Shown here: one piece after another, positions 44,838 through 55,419 of the stretch | How positions within the stretch are numbered: position 1 is the stretch's first letter | How the letters are laid out: every line of letters begins with the position of its first letter | Assembly (NCBI GenBank): GCA_021734325.1 | Contig: JAIPJF010000003.1 | Span: forward strand, 1-64,000 | Direction: 5' to 3' | DNA from: Fidelibacterota bacterium | GTDB taxonomy: Bacteria > Fidelibacterota > UBA8477 > JABMPR01 | DNA: 64,000 nt | Notes under the pieces: generated by a model | Seen by the model: the letters and a program-made list of their open reading frames with translations, nothing else | The model's database searches: none | Told to the model about the DNA's origin: nothing | Made by a program: the position numbers and the translations under genes

Positions 44838-46754
44838 ATGGGAAAAGTTATTGGTATAGATCTGGGTACGACAAATTCATGTGTATCCGTTATCGAAGGT
44901 AAAGATGCCGTCGTTATTACAAATGCTGAAGGTGGCAGGACGACACCTTCAGTGGTGGCATTTACAAAAGAGGGGAACCGGCTGGTTGGACAACCTGCAA
45001 AAAGACAAGCAATCACAAATCCAGTCAATACCATCCATTCCGTCAAGAGATTCATGGGTAGGAAATTCAGTGAAGTTGGTCGAGAGATTGAAGAAGTTCC
45101 GTACAAGATCATCAGTGGTCCCGGTGGTCGTAGTCAAATTCAGATTGGTAGTGATTCATATTCACCACCTGAAATATCGGCCATGGTGCTTCAGAAGATG
45201 AAACAAACGGCCGAAGAATATCTGGGTGAGAAGGTTGAAGACGCTGTAATCACCGTACCCGCCTACTTTAATGATTCACAGCGTCAGGCTACGAAGGATG
45301 CCGGAAAAATTGCCGGTCTTAATGTCAGACGTATCATTAATGAGCCAACAGCGGCAGCTTTGGCATATGGACTTGACAAAAAGAAGGATGAAACCATTGC
45401 CGTATTCGATTTAGGTGGTGGTACATTTGATATATCCATCCTTGAGCTTGGTGATGGTGTTTTCGAAGTAAAATCGACCAATGGTGATACCCATCTTGGT
45501 GGTGACGACTGGGATCATGCAATCATTGACTGGTTGGTTTCTGAATTCAAGAAGACTGAAGGGATTGATCTGTCAAAGGATGCCATGGGGATGCAGCGTC
45601 TTAAGGAAGCTGCAGAGAAGGCTAAAGTCGAACTCTCAAGCACCTCTTCGACTGAAATCAATTTGCCTTATGTGACTGCCGATCAGACTGGTCCCAAGCA
45701 CCTTGTGCTTACTCTGACAAAAGCAAAATTTGAAAGTCTGGCAGATGATCTGTTCAAAAGGCTCCGTGAGCCTTGTATCAGAGCCATCAAAGATGCCGGA
45801 TTGACAACAGGTGAGATCGATGAAGTCATCCTGGTAGGTGGCTCGTCACGAATTCCAAAGGTTCAGGATATTGTGAAGGATATTTTCGGGAAAGAGCCCA
45901 ACAGGGGTGTAAATCCGGATGAGGTTGTCGCCATGGGTGCTGCCATTCAGGGTGGCGTGCTGTCAGGATCTGTCTCCGATGTATTGCTCCTGGACGTAAC
46001 CCCGCTTTCACTTGGTATCGAGACCCTGGGCGGTGTATGTACACGCCTGATCGAACGGAACACAACCATTCCCAGTAAGAAGAGTGAAGTGTTTTCAACT
46101 GCGTCTGACAACCAGGCTCAGGTAGAAATTCACATTCTCCAGGGTGAACGACAAATGGCAGCCGATAACAAATCTCTTGGCAGATTCATTCTGGATGGTA
46201 TTCCACCAGCCCCCAGAGGTGTTCCACAGATTGAAGTGACCTTTGATATTGACGCCAACGGCATCATGCATGTCAATGCGAAGGACAAGGCGTCCGGTAA
46301 GGAACAATCGATCCGCATTGAGGCATCCAGTGGTCTTTCAGATAGCGAGAAAGAAGAGATGATCCGTGATGCTGAATCCCATGCAGATGAGGATAAAAAG
46401 GCTCGCGAACTCATTGATGTACGGAATCAGGCCGATGCCCTCGTCTATCAGACCGAAAAGAATCTCAAGGAGTATGGCGAAAAGGTGCCCGAAGCAATGA
46501 AGGCTCAACTTGAAGAACGCGTTGAAGCCTTGAAATCAGCACAGCTGGGATCAGATAAGGCTGCCATTGAAGCAGCTATAGCTTCCTTGACTGAAATATG
46601 GAATCAGGCCTCTGGTTCCATGTATGACGCTGCGAAGAAGGAGGGAGGCGAATCAACTTCACCGGGGGGCGAAGCTAAATCAGAGTCTGCCAGTGATGAA
46701 GAAGTTGAAGAAGCCGATTTCGAAGTTGTCGACGATGAGGAAAAGAAGAAATAG
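44838..46754 (+). CDS. dnaK: Chaperone DnaK (Hsp70)
   Basis: A 638-residue Hsp70. It shows [17 protein letters not shown], the phosphate-2 loop [19 protein letters not shown], the adenosine loop [13 protein letters not shown], and the linker [19 protein letters not shown]. The substrate-binding domain is followed by a helical lid and an acidic tail ([15 protein letters not shown]) ending KKK. ATG 44838 has GAGG 5 bases upstream, so an in-frame GTG five codons earlier is not used. No grpE or dnaJ is adjacent. A 10-codon frame with a strong ribosome site precedes it (44794-44826). Confidence 0.98.
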   Translation: MGKVIGIDLGTTNSCVSVIEGKDAVVITNAEGGRTTPSVVAFTKEGNRLVGQPAKRQAITNPVNTIHSVKRFMGRKFSEVGREIEEVPYKIISGPGGRSQIQIGSDSYSPPEISAMVLQKMKQTAEEYLGEKVEDAVITVPAYFNDSQRQATKDAGKIAGLNVRRIINEPTAAALAYGLDKKKDETIAVFDLGGGTFDISILELGDGVFEVKSTNGDTHLGGDDWDHAIIDWLVSEFKKTEGIDLSKDAMGMQRLKEAAEKAKVELSSTSSTEINLPYVTADQTGPKHLVLTLTKAKFESLADDLFKRLREPCIRAIKDAGLTTGEIDEVILVGGSSRIPKVQDIVKDIFGKEPNRGVNPDEVVAMGAAIQGGVLSGSVSDVLLLDVTPLSLGIETLGGVCTRLIERNTTIPSKKSEVFSTASDNQAQVEIHILQGERQMAADNKSLGRFILDGIPPAPRGVPQIEVTFDIDANGIMHVNAKDKASGKEQSIRIEASSGLSDSEKEEMIRDAESHADEDKKARELIDVRNQADALVYQTEKNLKEYGEKVPEAMKAQLEERVEALKSAQLGSDKAAIEAAIASLTEIWNQASGSMYDAAKKEGGESTSPGGEAKSESASDEEVEEADFEVVDDEEKKK

Positions 46755-46795
46755 ACGCATAATATTTGAGTTTTAATACTCATATTTAGATAGAG

Positions 46796-46843
46796 AGTAA
46801 TGATCAGGAATCCATACATGGTGACCTGGTCATTACTTTTTTA
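46796..46843 (+). terminator. Rho-independent terminator after dnaK
   Basis: AGTAATGATCAGG and CCTGGTCATTACT form a 13-bp stem (one G-T pair) around a 15-base loop, followed by TTTTTT. Confidence 0.85.
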
Positions 46844-46947
46844 TTATTAAATACCGCCATAAATCAATGAACTCTTAGCCTTCTAAGTGGTAGAATTATC
46901 TAAATGCAGCTATAAATTCAAGGCTGATTAAGGGAGCAGATGCGCCA

Positions 46948-49900
46948 ATGAAGAAAAGGGTCACACAATGGATTGGAGGTGGATTGCTTAGTGCACTGGC
47001 AATCCTCATCTACCTTTTCCTGTACAACACCTCATTCTTCTCCGCTTTCCTGATCGGTCAATTCAACACCAACTTTCTAAAACCTTATCAGCTCTCTGCA
47101 AGCGGAAAAATTACTGGCAGTCTGCTGGGAAGATCTATTGGTTTTCAAGATCTTCTTCTAACGGGTGGACAAAATAATGATACCCTTTTCTCAGCATCAG
47201 AGGTTCTCATCAGGGGCTGGGAAATAGAGTGGGACTTGAATGATATCATCATTCATAATGCAAAAATGCGTGACTTTTTTATTGACGCAGCAAAATTCCA
47301 GAATGTGACCACTGGTGACTCAATCCGATCAACATCACTATCGATGATCGTCGAGCGATTTGAGGCTGAATCTGGCGACCTGCACTTCCATCTTTCAGAC
47401 TCCCTGCACTCTGCATCCATTGATCGACTCAATTCAAACGCCTGGTTCATCGATGGCCACACTGGCATTAACATCACGCAGCTCTTTGTTCAAATACCTG
47501 CATTTACGGATGATTCATTGATTATTTCCGGTTTGATAGGAATTGATCGCGAAGGGACAAAAAGGATTAATAAGCTCCATTTGAATTTCCCCCATTCTGA
47601 CATGCAAATCAGTGGAGAGATAGGCGATGGCTGGATCGGTGCCAGGCTCAAGGCGATCAACGTAAATCCAAGCTCATTCCCAGTTCTTAATTTTTACGGG
47701 AATTACCCGGATCTATTTATTGATTATGATCTTGATCTTTATAAAAACGATTCTGAATTATCAATTGGAGGTATAGGCTCTTTTGCTCATAAGGGCTCCC
47801 GATATACATTCGATCTGGCAAATTATACGGATCACGTTGGGGAAAGATCACTTGACCTAAGTGTCGGACCTGCGCAAAATAACACACATCTAAAATTAAA
47901 AATAGCTAAAAATGGTGCTATCAGCGGCACGGCAAAGGTCTTCCGGGCTAAACTTGATTCATTTATTCCCTCTGAGAAATTACGATTCAACGAACCAATC
48001 GGTTTTGCAACATTTAAAGGAAATAAAAAGGGGTTTGAAGTCTACACCGAACTCGAATCCTTCATCCTAAATGGGATACATTTCGATACCCTTAAAAGTG
48101 AAATGACGATACTCCCGGAGCAGGGAATCATCTTTCATACAGGTCTGATGACCGAAAAAAGCAATCGGATAGATTTCTCAGGAGATGCTACCCCTGAAGA
48201 GTTGAACATAAATGCCCACATGCAGATTTCTGATTTATCGTTCATGCAAAGTCAACTCGGATGGAAAGTTATGGAAGGTCAGTTAAGCGGCAATATGAAT
48301 CTGAAGGGTGCACCCAATAATCTGCAAGTTTTTGGTGAATTACTACCTGATAATTTAGGATATGGGAATCAACTCAGACTGAATGGCCTTGCTAAATATA
48401 AATTTCAGTTCTCCGATGGCAGACCATATGGGAATATCGCATTCCAGGGTGAAAAAGGAACCCTTTTAGGAGACACGCTTCTGGCCTATCAGCTCCTGGC
48501 CAATATTTCAGACAATCGATATGAGCTTGAGGACCTTCATTTTCAAAGTACCCACAATATTGTATCTGCGAGTGGTGCAGGTGGAAATGACGGTTTGGAA
48601 ATATACAAACTCAATGTCTGGAAAGAGGAAAACCAGTTTAACCTGATTGATACGCTAGAGATTAAAAAGGTTAAAAAGGGCGAATATCTCTTAAATCCTG
48701 GTGTAATGGTCTTTAATTCGGCCGGTATCTCCCTCGAGGGTAGTTATACTGAGGTTACTGGGTTCAATGTCAGCGCCGAGTATGAATTGCTCGATTTGAA
48801 AGATATCACAGAATTCTTCGACATTCCCATTCCATTTGAGGGAATAGCCACTGGCTCAGCAAAAATTGTTGGTCCTCCGGAGCACCCAGAGATTCTTACC
48901 GATCTCTATCTGCAGAAGGGTCTCACTTTAGGCTACCCCTCAGATTCAGCCCATATCGATTTGATTCTCAGACCAAATTCTACCACAAGTAACAGGATTG
49001 ATGCCAAGCGAGCAGGGGGATCGCTGACGCTTATCGGAAAGTTACCCTGGGGTTACAAAATGCGTGGCGATACTTATAAACGTGCCCAGCAAAATTTTTC
49101 GATCAGTTTTGAGAATTATCGACTCGAAGATATTAAGCTCCGATCAGTCGTAGGAAAACCGATTAAAGGTCGAGCATCAGGATCCATATCGATTCGGGGC
49201 ACACCTCTGAATACAAAAATGGATGCCCAGGTTACCCTCCAGCAAGCAAAGTTTGATACGATCAACTTCACTTCGGTCTATTCAGATTTTGTTTATGAAA
49301 ATAATTTATGGACCTTCGATTCGCTCTCGGCAATAAGTACCTGGGGATACGGGTCAGGAACAGGTTCCATGCCGATATCGTTGGACATGGTAGCTGCTGA
49401 TCGTAGTACTGCGTCGGACAGAGAGATTGGACTTAATTTTGATTTTATATTAAATCAAATGCCTTTTCTCACCTCCTATATCTCGTCTATCGATGCCATC
49501 GAGGGCACCTTTGCGGCAAATCTGAGTTTAACAGGTCCCATGTCTGCCCCGATTCGAAATGGGAAAGTGCGAGGGCATAACGGTCGACTTGAGATCTCGG
49601 TTTTAGGCAACCCAATTACTAATATTCATGCCGAAGCTACACTGCTTGATAACACCATGACCATCGATCATTTTTCAGGGCGGATGATGTTTTCTGAAGG
49701 TTCAGCTTTGAAGAATCAGGGTGTTGTGGGCAGAGCGACCTCTTTTATTGGCGCTTTGATTGGCGTTGATCCTGCTACCAATTATGCCGGCACTGTGAAT
49801 GCTACTGGACAAATTGATTTTAAATCATTTTTCAAACCGAAATTCGATATTCAACTCAAGGCCAAGGAGGTGTATTACCGCAGCGCAGACGGTTTGATCG

Positions 49901-50778
49901 AGGCTATCGCTGATGCCGATCTTAGCTTTAAGGGACAGGACACCCTGGATGTCAACGCAGTCATACCAGTCAAGCGCGCTGTCTATTATAGTAATTTCAC
50001 TTCACAAGAGAGCTACCAGCAGACTATCAGTCAGGTAGATAGCTCCATCTTTAAATATAGTCTTGATACACAATATCCAAGCGATCTTGTCATTTCCAAT
50101 GATCAGATGGAGGCTGAGTTCGAGGGTGAACTGTGGCTGCTTGATTACGGAGACGGCATTATGCGTTTTACTGGAACATTGACAGCCCTTGAAGGGGGGA
50201 AATTCTATTATCTGGGGAATGAACTCAATATCGTCACAGGACAAATCAGGTTCCAGTCTGTAGATTTCAATCCGCAAATTACCATGGAGACAGATATCCT
50301 GATGTACGACCAGACAGTGACTGTAACGTTAACTGGTGATTTGGCAGAACCAGAACTTGTGATTAATGCAGAAAACACAGACCTTACACAGAGTGATGTG
50401 ATCACCTATCTGACCCTGAATCAGAAACTGGTCGAGGTCAGTTTTGGTACCCAGTCAGCACTTAACCCGGTAAAAAGCTATTCAGAGATGCTGGTGGAAA
50501 AACAGCTATCCAAAATTGGGCGAGAGTTGACTGGTTTGGATATTCTGGATGTGGGAATAAATCTAGATTCTGTGGCCACCGCACCACGGTTTCAACTTGG
50601 GCAGAGACTCTCAAAGAATTTAAAAGTCACTTATGAAGGCGCACTCCAGCCGATAGACGGCAAATCTGATTATGACTTTGGTTTGGAATATCAAATTAAT
50701 AGGAATCTCTCTATTACAAGCAAAATCAATCAGAATAATGAAGTCGAATTGAATGGGAGGTTAAAATTCACTTATTAA
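46948..50778 (+). CDS. tamB: TamB-like translocation and assembly module protein (AsmA/DUF490 family)
   Basis: A 1,276-residue protein with one N-terminal membrane anchor (about residues 9-27) and a very long beta-rich periplasmic body. It ends in the typical TamB/DUF490 domain: GGKFYYLGNELNIVTGQIRF, QITMETDILMYDQTVTVTLTGDL, SDVITYLTLNQ, and a final barrel-like strand set. TamB-type proteins bridge the inner and outer membranes and carry lipid and help outer-membrane proteins assemble. It is directly followed by an Omp85/TamA gene, which supports the name. Confidence 0.85.
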   Translation: MKKRVTQWIGGGLLSALAILIYLFLYNTSFFSAFLIGQFNTNFLKPYQLSASGKITGSLLGRSIGFQDLLLTGGQNNDTLFSASEVLIRGWEIEWDLNDIIIHNAKMRDFFIDAAKFQNVTTGDSIRSTSLSMIVERFEAESGDLHFHLSDSLHSASIDRLNSNAWFIDGHTGINITQLFVQIPAFTDDSLIISGLIGIDREGTKRINKLHLNFPHSDMQISGEIGDGWIGARLKAINVNPSSFPVLNFYGNYPDLFIDYDLDLYKNDSELSIGGIGSFAHKGSRYTFDLANYTDHVGERSLDLSVGPAQNNTHLKLKIAKNGAISGTAKVFRAKLDSFIPSEKLRFNEPIGFATFKGNKKGFEVYTELESFILNGIHFDTLKSEMTILPEQGIIFHTGLMTEKSNRIDFSGDATPEELNINAHMQISDLSFMQSQLGWKVMEGQLSGNMNLKGAPNNLQVFGELLPDNLGYGNQLRLNGLAKYKFQFSDGRPYGNIAFQGEKGTLLGDTLLAYQLLANISDNRYELEDLHFQSTHNIVSASGAGGNDGLEIYKLNVWKEENQFNLIDTLEIKKVKKGEYLLNPGVMVFNSAGISLEGSYTEVTGFNVSAEYELLDLKDITEFFDIPIPFEGIATGSAKIVGPPEHPEILTDLYLQKGLTLGYPSDSAHIDLILRPNSTTSNRIDAKRAGGSLTLIGKLPWGYKMRGDTYKRAQQNFSISFENYRLEDIKLRSVVGKPIKGRASGSISIRGTPLNTKMDAQVTLQQAKFDTINFTSVYSDFVYENNLWTFDSLSAISTWGYGSGTGSMPISLDMVAADRSTASDREIGLNFDFILNQMPFLTSYISSIDAIEGTFAANLSLTGPMSAPIRNGKVRGHNGRLEISVLGNPITNIHAEATLLDNTMTIDHFSGRMMFSEGSALKNQGVVGRATSFIGALIGVDPATNYAGTVNATGQIDFKSFFKPKFDIQLKAKEVYYRSADGLIEAIADADLSFKGQDTLDVNAVIPVKRAVYYSNFTSQESYQQTISQVDSSIFKYSLDTQYPSDLVISNDQMEAEFEGELWLLDYGDGIMRFTGTLTALEGGKFYYLGNELNIVTGQIRFQSVDFNPQITMETDILMYDQTVTVTLTGDLAEPELVINAENTDLTQSDVITYLTLNQKLVEVSFGTQSALNPVKSYSEMLVEKQLSKIGRELTGLDILDVGINLDSVATAPRFQLGQRLSKNLKVTYEGALQPIDGKSDYDFGLEYQINRNLSITSKINQNNEVELNGRLKFTY

Positions 50779-50786
50779 GATCAATT

Positions 50787-52619
50787 TTGACCCTGCGAAT
50801 ATTTCTATTCACCTTTCTGGCTTCTCAAATCATTGCGCAATCCAACATTGAGTCTCCAGAAATTGTCGATATCATTATTTCTGGCAATAAGTATCTAAAT
50901 ACCAGCGATCTTCTGTCCCAGATTCATTTGAAGGAAAAAAGGCTCTTTTCTGAGGGGAGCTACTATAATCGACATCATGTGGCCCGGGAAATTGAGAAAC
51001 TGGAAAATTATTATACGCTACATGGCTTTCTCGATGTCAAGATCACAGATTCACTGAGCTTGGGCAAACAGAACGACATGACAATATTATTTCGGGTTGA
51101 CGAGGGAAAGCAATATTACCTCAAGGAAGTGATTTTATCCGGGAATACGGTTTTTTCCGATCAGGAATATCTTGAGCTGATCGAGTATCAGGCTGGTTCG
51201 AGTTTCAATACTTTTAAAATTAGAGAAAACCTGATTGAAATGGTGTCCCTGTATCGGGACAATGGATATCCCCTGATCGAAATTCAGGATAGTGAAACAA
51301 TCGCGGATTCTGTCACACTGTACATCAGGGTCAAAGAAGGTCCTAAACTGAATATCGGAAAGATCAACATTGGAGAGGTTGAGAACATTCCAGCAGACAT
51401 AATCAGACGTGAACTCATTTTTCATAGTGGAGACCTGTATAACAATACCAATATTGAGGAATCAAAGCGACGACTTTATGAGACAAGCTTATTCAATGGT
51501 GTGAACATCCGTTTCGGAAATGTCGACACCCTGGCATCCACCATTAATCTTAATGTTGAATTGATCCCGGCGAAATTCAGGGGATTTGATATGAATATAG
51601 GGGTAAAACAGGGATTTGTAGACGAGGTTATTAATGATGCCCCAAAATTGAGTGTTGGTGTCTCTGGAAGCTGGTATCATAACAATCTCTTTGACCGCAG
51701 CAGACGGATCAAAGTACAAACAGAGGTAAGTTCGATCTATCCTTCGATATTTATCCCTCAAGTATTCAAGATGGATTTCTTTTATGTTGAACCATGGTTG
51801 TCAAAATATCGACTTCCCTTAACCATAAATCCCTTCTACTGGTACATTGATATTATTGAAAACAGAGAGACAACTTTTAAGAATGAAGCCTATGGACTCA
51901 GAGCTATTATGACTTACAGGTGGTTTAGGGAATTAAAAATTCAATCCCTCGCCGAATGGAGTCGTTCAACCAGCCAGGGCACACCAAACAAACCTAGCTA
52001 CCTCTATACAAGTGCCAGAAAAATGGGTCTCAAGTTGATCTGGGACAAACGAGATAATTATTTCTATCCCAAGCATGGATTTAAGCTGGTCGTGGAACCA
52101 GGATTGGTCGGGTATTTACTCGGTGGTGAGAATCACTATATGCAGTTTCAAACATCTTTTAGCCACTTCTGGAACCTGTTCGCAGACCTGGTATTTGCAC
52201 ATAACATCAATATTGCAGTTGCTAAGCAAAGATATGAGCACTTAGATATTCCCTATCGGAACAGGTTTTTTCTGGGTGGTAGTTCAAGTATTCGAGGTTA
52301 TCCGCAACAAGCCCTTGGACCTACTGTTTTGACTGATGGAGAGATAATTCCATCCGGTGGCAATCTGAGATATTTTACTAATTTCGAAATCCGCTTTCCG
52401 ATTTATTCTTATTTTGGTGCTGAGATCTTCTTGGATGCAGGAAATATCTGGTCAGATGCAAATATCGCAAAAATCTCAGAGATATATACTGCGGTGGGGG
52501 TAGGGTTGACGATAGAAACGCCCATCGGGCCAGCGAGGATCGATTATGGAATCCCAATCGGATACGGTTCAGAAGGGAAATCAGGACAACCACATATTGC
52601 TATAGCATACGCCTTTTAG
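50787..52619 (+). CDS. tamA: Omp85 outer-membrane assembly protein, TamA/BamA-like
   Basis: A protein of about 610 residues. It has a signal peptide (FLFTFLASQIIAQ), three or four POTRA domains at about 25-260 (VDIIISGNKYL, LKEVILSGNTVF, LNIGKINIGEVEN) and a barrel with FFLGGSSSIRGYPQQALGP (the IRGY lid motif), ending IAIAYAF. The adjacency to tamB and the short POTRA set favour TamA over BamA, though BamA cannot be excluded. The start is odd: TTG 50787 lacks a ribosome site, while an ATT at 50766 sits 5 bases behind GGGAGG. Confidence 0.82.
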   Translation: MTLRIFLFTFLASQIIAQSNIESPEIVDIIISGNKYLNTSDLLSQIHLKEKRLFSEGSYYNRHHVAREIEKLENYYTLHGFLDVKITDSLSLGKQNDMTILFRVDEGKQYYLKEVILSGNTVFSDQEYLELIEYQAGSSFNTFKIRENLIEMVSLYRDNGYPLIEIQDSETIADSVTLYIRVKEGPKLNIGKINIGEVENIPADIIRRELIFHSGDLYNNTNIEESKRRLYETSLFNGVNIRFGNVDTLASTINLNVELIPAKFRGFDMNIGVKQGFVDEVINDAPKLSVGVSGSWYHNNLFDRSRRIKVQTEVSSIYPSIFIPQVFKMDFFYVEPWLSKYRLPLTINPFYWYIDIIENRETTFKNEAYGLRAIMTYRWFRELKIQSLAEWSRSTSQGTPNKPSYLYTSARKMGLKLIWDKRDNYFYPKHGFKLVVEPGLVGYLLGGENHYMQFQTSFSHFWNLFADLVFAHNINIAVAKQRYEHLDIPYRNRFFLGGSSSIRGYPQQALGPTVLTDGEIIPSGGNLRYFTNFEIRFPIYSYFGAEIFLDAGNIWSDANIAKISEIYTAVGVGLTIETPIGPARIDYGIPIGYGSEGKSGQPHIAIAYAF

Positions 52620-52751
52620 AAAAACTATAATGCGGGGAACATGACCACATAATATTAGTAGAAATGATCATGATGAGTGAAGCGTGTTCAGTTAAACAAT
52701 AAATAGATTTAAATGTTAGGTCAGGAAAACAAAGAAAGAGGAATTGTAGGA

Positions 52752-53462
52752 ATGAAGAAATTTTTATTGTTAGGAATGGTAATCGCTGGATTGATCCTTT
52801 CCTCCTGTGGTAAATCATATGACGAATCCATGGTCCAGGGAACGGACCATATTAAAGCTGAAAAATACCAGGAAGCATTGGAATCATTTGACAATGCAAT
52901 CAAAAAGGCTTCAACCGATGTTCAGAGAGTAGAGGCAAAAATTAATGCTGGTAATATGAGTTCTCTCTACCTCCATGATATGGAACTTGCCAATTCCTAT
53001 TACCAATCTACGCTGGAAAATATATCGGAGTACTCATCTGCTGATATCCATGATCTTGCCCGTCAGGCACTGGCTGCCCAGGCAAACAAGGCAGCTGTCA
53101 ATCTGTTCAAGCTCTGGCTGGAAAAATTTCCAGACGATGAGAATGTTTTGAATAGGCGCTATGAATTGGCTGAGGTCTACCATAAAAATGTACGTGATCT
53201 TCGGTCTGCTATCAAGGCTTATGGGGAAATCGTTGATGAATATCCTGAGACTGAGCAAGCTCCCAAGGCATTATTCTCCATCGGATATATTTATGCCAAC
53301 GAATTGGGAGAGGATTCTTCTGCAACAGTGGCCTATACAAAATTTATTGAAAAATATCCAGATCATGAGATGGCACCTTCAGTAGAATTCGAGCTAAAGT
53401 ATCTGGGCAAATCACTGGAAGAGATTCCAGAGTTACAACATTTACTCACAAAGACATCATAA
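52752..53462 (+). CDS. TPR-repeat lipoprotein
   Basis: A 236-residue lipoprotein (signal ending LILSSC, Cys 19) made of tetratricopeptide-like helix pairs (KAEKYQEALESFDNAI, DLRSAIKAYGEIVDEYPETEQAPKA, DSSATVAYTKFIEKYPDHE). This resembles BamD/YbgF-like periplasmic scaffolds. ATG 52752 follows AGAGGA; a start 13 codons earlier would hide the signal peptide. Its place after the Omp85 gene is consistent with a role in outer-membrane assembly, but this is inference. Confidence 0.75.
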   Translation: MKKFLLLGMVIAGLILSSCGKSYDESMVQGTDHIKAEKYQEALESFDNAIKKASTDVQRVEAKINAGNMSSLYLHDMELANSYYQSTLENISEYSSADIHDLARQALAAQANKAAVNLFKLWLEKFPDDENVLNRRYELAEVYHKNVRDLRSAIKAYGEIVDEYPETEQAPKALFSIGYIYANELGEDSSATVAYTKFIEKYPDHEMAPSVEFELKYLGKSLEEIPELQHLLTKTS

Positions 53463-53480
53463 CAAATAGGATTTCAGAGC

Positions 53481-54473
53481 ATGTCATTTGATCTTACTGA
53501 ACTTAACGAAAAGATTAAGGAAAAAAGCGCTTTCCTGAAAACCCTGGAAGCAGAGGCGAGCAAAGTCATTGTTGGTCAACAGGGTATGATTCGACGAATA
53601 CTGATCGGGCTTCTGTCAAATGGACATATTTTATTGGAAGGTGTCCCTGGTTTGGCCAAGACACTTACTATTAAGACACTGGCAGAGTTGATCGCCGTCA
53701 GCTTTAATCGGATCCAGTTCACACCGGATCTACTTCCAGCTGATCTTCTGGGAACATTGATTTACAATCAAAAAAATGGTGAGTTCAATGTTAAAAAGGG
53801 ACCCCTATTCAGTAACCTCATCCTGGCTGATGAAATAAATAGATCTCCAGCTAAAGTTCAGGCAGCACTCTTGGAATCCATGCAGGAAAAGCAGATTACC
53901 ATTGGTGACACCAGCTATAAACTTGAAGAACCTTTTCTGGTCCTGGCAACCCAGAATCCAATCGAGCAGGAAGGAACATACCCCTTGCCAGAGGCCCAGG
54001 TTGATCGGTTCATGCTTAAAGTGAAGGTAGATTACCCCTCGGAGTTGGAGGAATTTGAGATCATCAAACGAATGGCTCACCCTGATCCATCTTTTAAGAT
54101 CAAACCAGTTATCAAAAAAAAGGACATCCTCGATGCCCGAAATGTTGTCGACGATATCTATATCGATGACAAAATTATAAAATATATCGTCTCTCTTGTC
54201 CTGGCTACCCGGAATCCTGCAAATGCGGGACTGGCAGATCTGGCTCCACTGATTGAATATGGTGCCTCCCCAAGAGCCTCCATTAATCTGGCTCTGGCCG
54301 CAAAGGCAAATGCCTTTATCAATCAGCGTGGTTATGTGACTCCAGATGATATCCGGGCCATAGGGATGGATGTCATGCGTCATCGGGTACTGGTTTCCTA
54401 TGAAGCAGAAGCAGAGGAAGTAAGCAGTGAAGATATCATTCAACGGATCTTTGAGGTTACTGAAGTTCCTTGA
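53481..54473 (+). CDS. MoxR-family AAA+ ATPase
   Basis: A 330-residue ATPase. Walker A is GVPGLAKT, Walker B is LADEINRSPAKVQAALLESMQE, sensor 1 is VLATQNPIEQEGTYPLPEAQVDRF, and the C-terminal lid is present. MoxR proteins act with a DUF58 protein and VWA-domain partners, often in envelope stress or enzyme maturation. Here the DUF58 and BatD-like genes follow. Confidence 0.92.
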   Translation: MSFDLTELNEKIKEKSAFLKTLEAEASKVIVGQQGMIRRILIGLLSNGHILLEGVPGLAKTLTIKTLAELIAVSFNRIQFTPDLLPADLLGTLIYNQKNGEFNVKKGPLFSNLILADEINRSPAKVQAALLESMQEKQITIGDTSYKLEEPFLVLATQNPIEQEGTYPLPEAQVDRFMLKVKVDYPSELEEFEIIKRMAHPDPSFKIKPVIKKKDILDARNVVDDIYIDDKIIKYIVSLVLATRNPANAGLADLAPLIEYGASPRASINLALAAKANAFINQRGYVTPDDIRAIGMDVMRHRVLVSYEAEAEEVSSEDIIQRIFEVTEVP

Positions 54474-54540
54474 TCGGCCGTTTACGCTCCTAATCCCAAA
54501 GAAATCTTATCGATCATTATTTAATGGGAAATAACTGGTT

Positions 54541-55419
54541 TTGCTGAATCGTGAATTATTAAAAAAAGTCAAGCGAATTGAATTAAGCACAAGGCACCTT
54601 GTGAATGAGGTGTTCGGTGGTGAATATCATTCTGTCTTTAAGGGACGCGGTATGGAGTTCGCCGAAGTTCGTGAATATACACCAGGGGATGAGATCAGAA
54701 CCATTGACTGGAACGTATCAGCCAGGGCCGGCACCCCCTATGTAAAACTTTTTGAAGAAGAACGTGAACTAACGGTCATGGTATTGGTTGACGCCTCCGC
54801 CTCCGGCGCATTTGGAACCAAAGGACAAATGAAACGGAATCTTGCCGCAGAGTTATCTGCCGTTCTGGCCTTCTCGGCTGTCAAAAACAATGATAAGGTT
54901 GGGTTGATCATTTTTACTGATCGTGTTGAAAAATTTATTCCCCCTCGAAAAGGTCGTTCCCATGTACTCCGAGTAATCAGAGAAGTGCTTGATCATGAAC
55001 CAAAATATCAGGGCACAAATATACAGGCAGCCATGGAATTCATGAATCGGGTCATCAGGAAACGCTCTGTTATTTTCATGATCTCGGATTTTTTGGATGA
55101 GGGATATGAAAAGAGTCTCAAGCAGTCCAGCAGCAGGCATGATATGCTCTCATTCCATCTACATGACCCCTGGGAATTAGAATTACCTGATTTGGGTTTG
55201 ATTCAGATGCACGATAGTGAAACTGGTGACACATCGCTGATTAACACAGGGAATGCAGCTGTACGTAAGACCTTTAATGCAAATTCAAAGCAACGCTTTG
55301 AACAGCTGCAGTCATTTTTTAAATCCAATCGCCTGGATTATCTCCCCATTCGTACAGATCAGCCTTATGTGGATTCTTTGATCCAATTCTTTAGAAAAAG
55401 GGCTTTAAGAATTAGATGA
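54541..55419 (+). CDS. DUF58-domain protein (von Willebrand-like)
   Basis: A 292-residue protein with the DUF58 signature FKGRGMEFAEVREYTPGDEIRTIDWNVSAR-like block (about residues 35-60) and a VWA-type metal site (VDASASGAFG). It starts at TTG 54541 with no strong ribosome site. It pairs with the MoxR ATPase upstream, and its end overlaps the BatD-like start by 4 bases. Confidence 0.88.
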   Translation: MLNRELLKKVKRIELSTRHLVNEVFGGEYHSVFKGRGMEFAEVREYTPGDEIRTIDWNVSARAGTPYVKLFEEERELTVMVLVDASASGAFGTKGQMKRNLAAELSAVLAFSAVKNNDKVGLIIFTDRVEKFIPPRKGRSHVLRVIREVLDHEPKYQGTNIQAAMEFMNRVIRKRSVIFMISDFLDEGYEKSLKQSSSRHDMLSFHLHDPWELELPDLGLIQMHDSETGDTSLINTGNAAVRKTFNANSKQRFEQLQSFFKSNRLDYLPIRTDQPYVDSLIQFFRKRALRIR

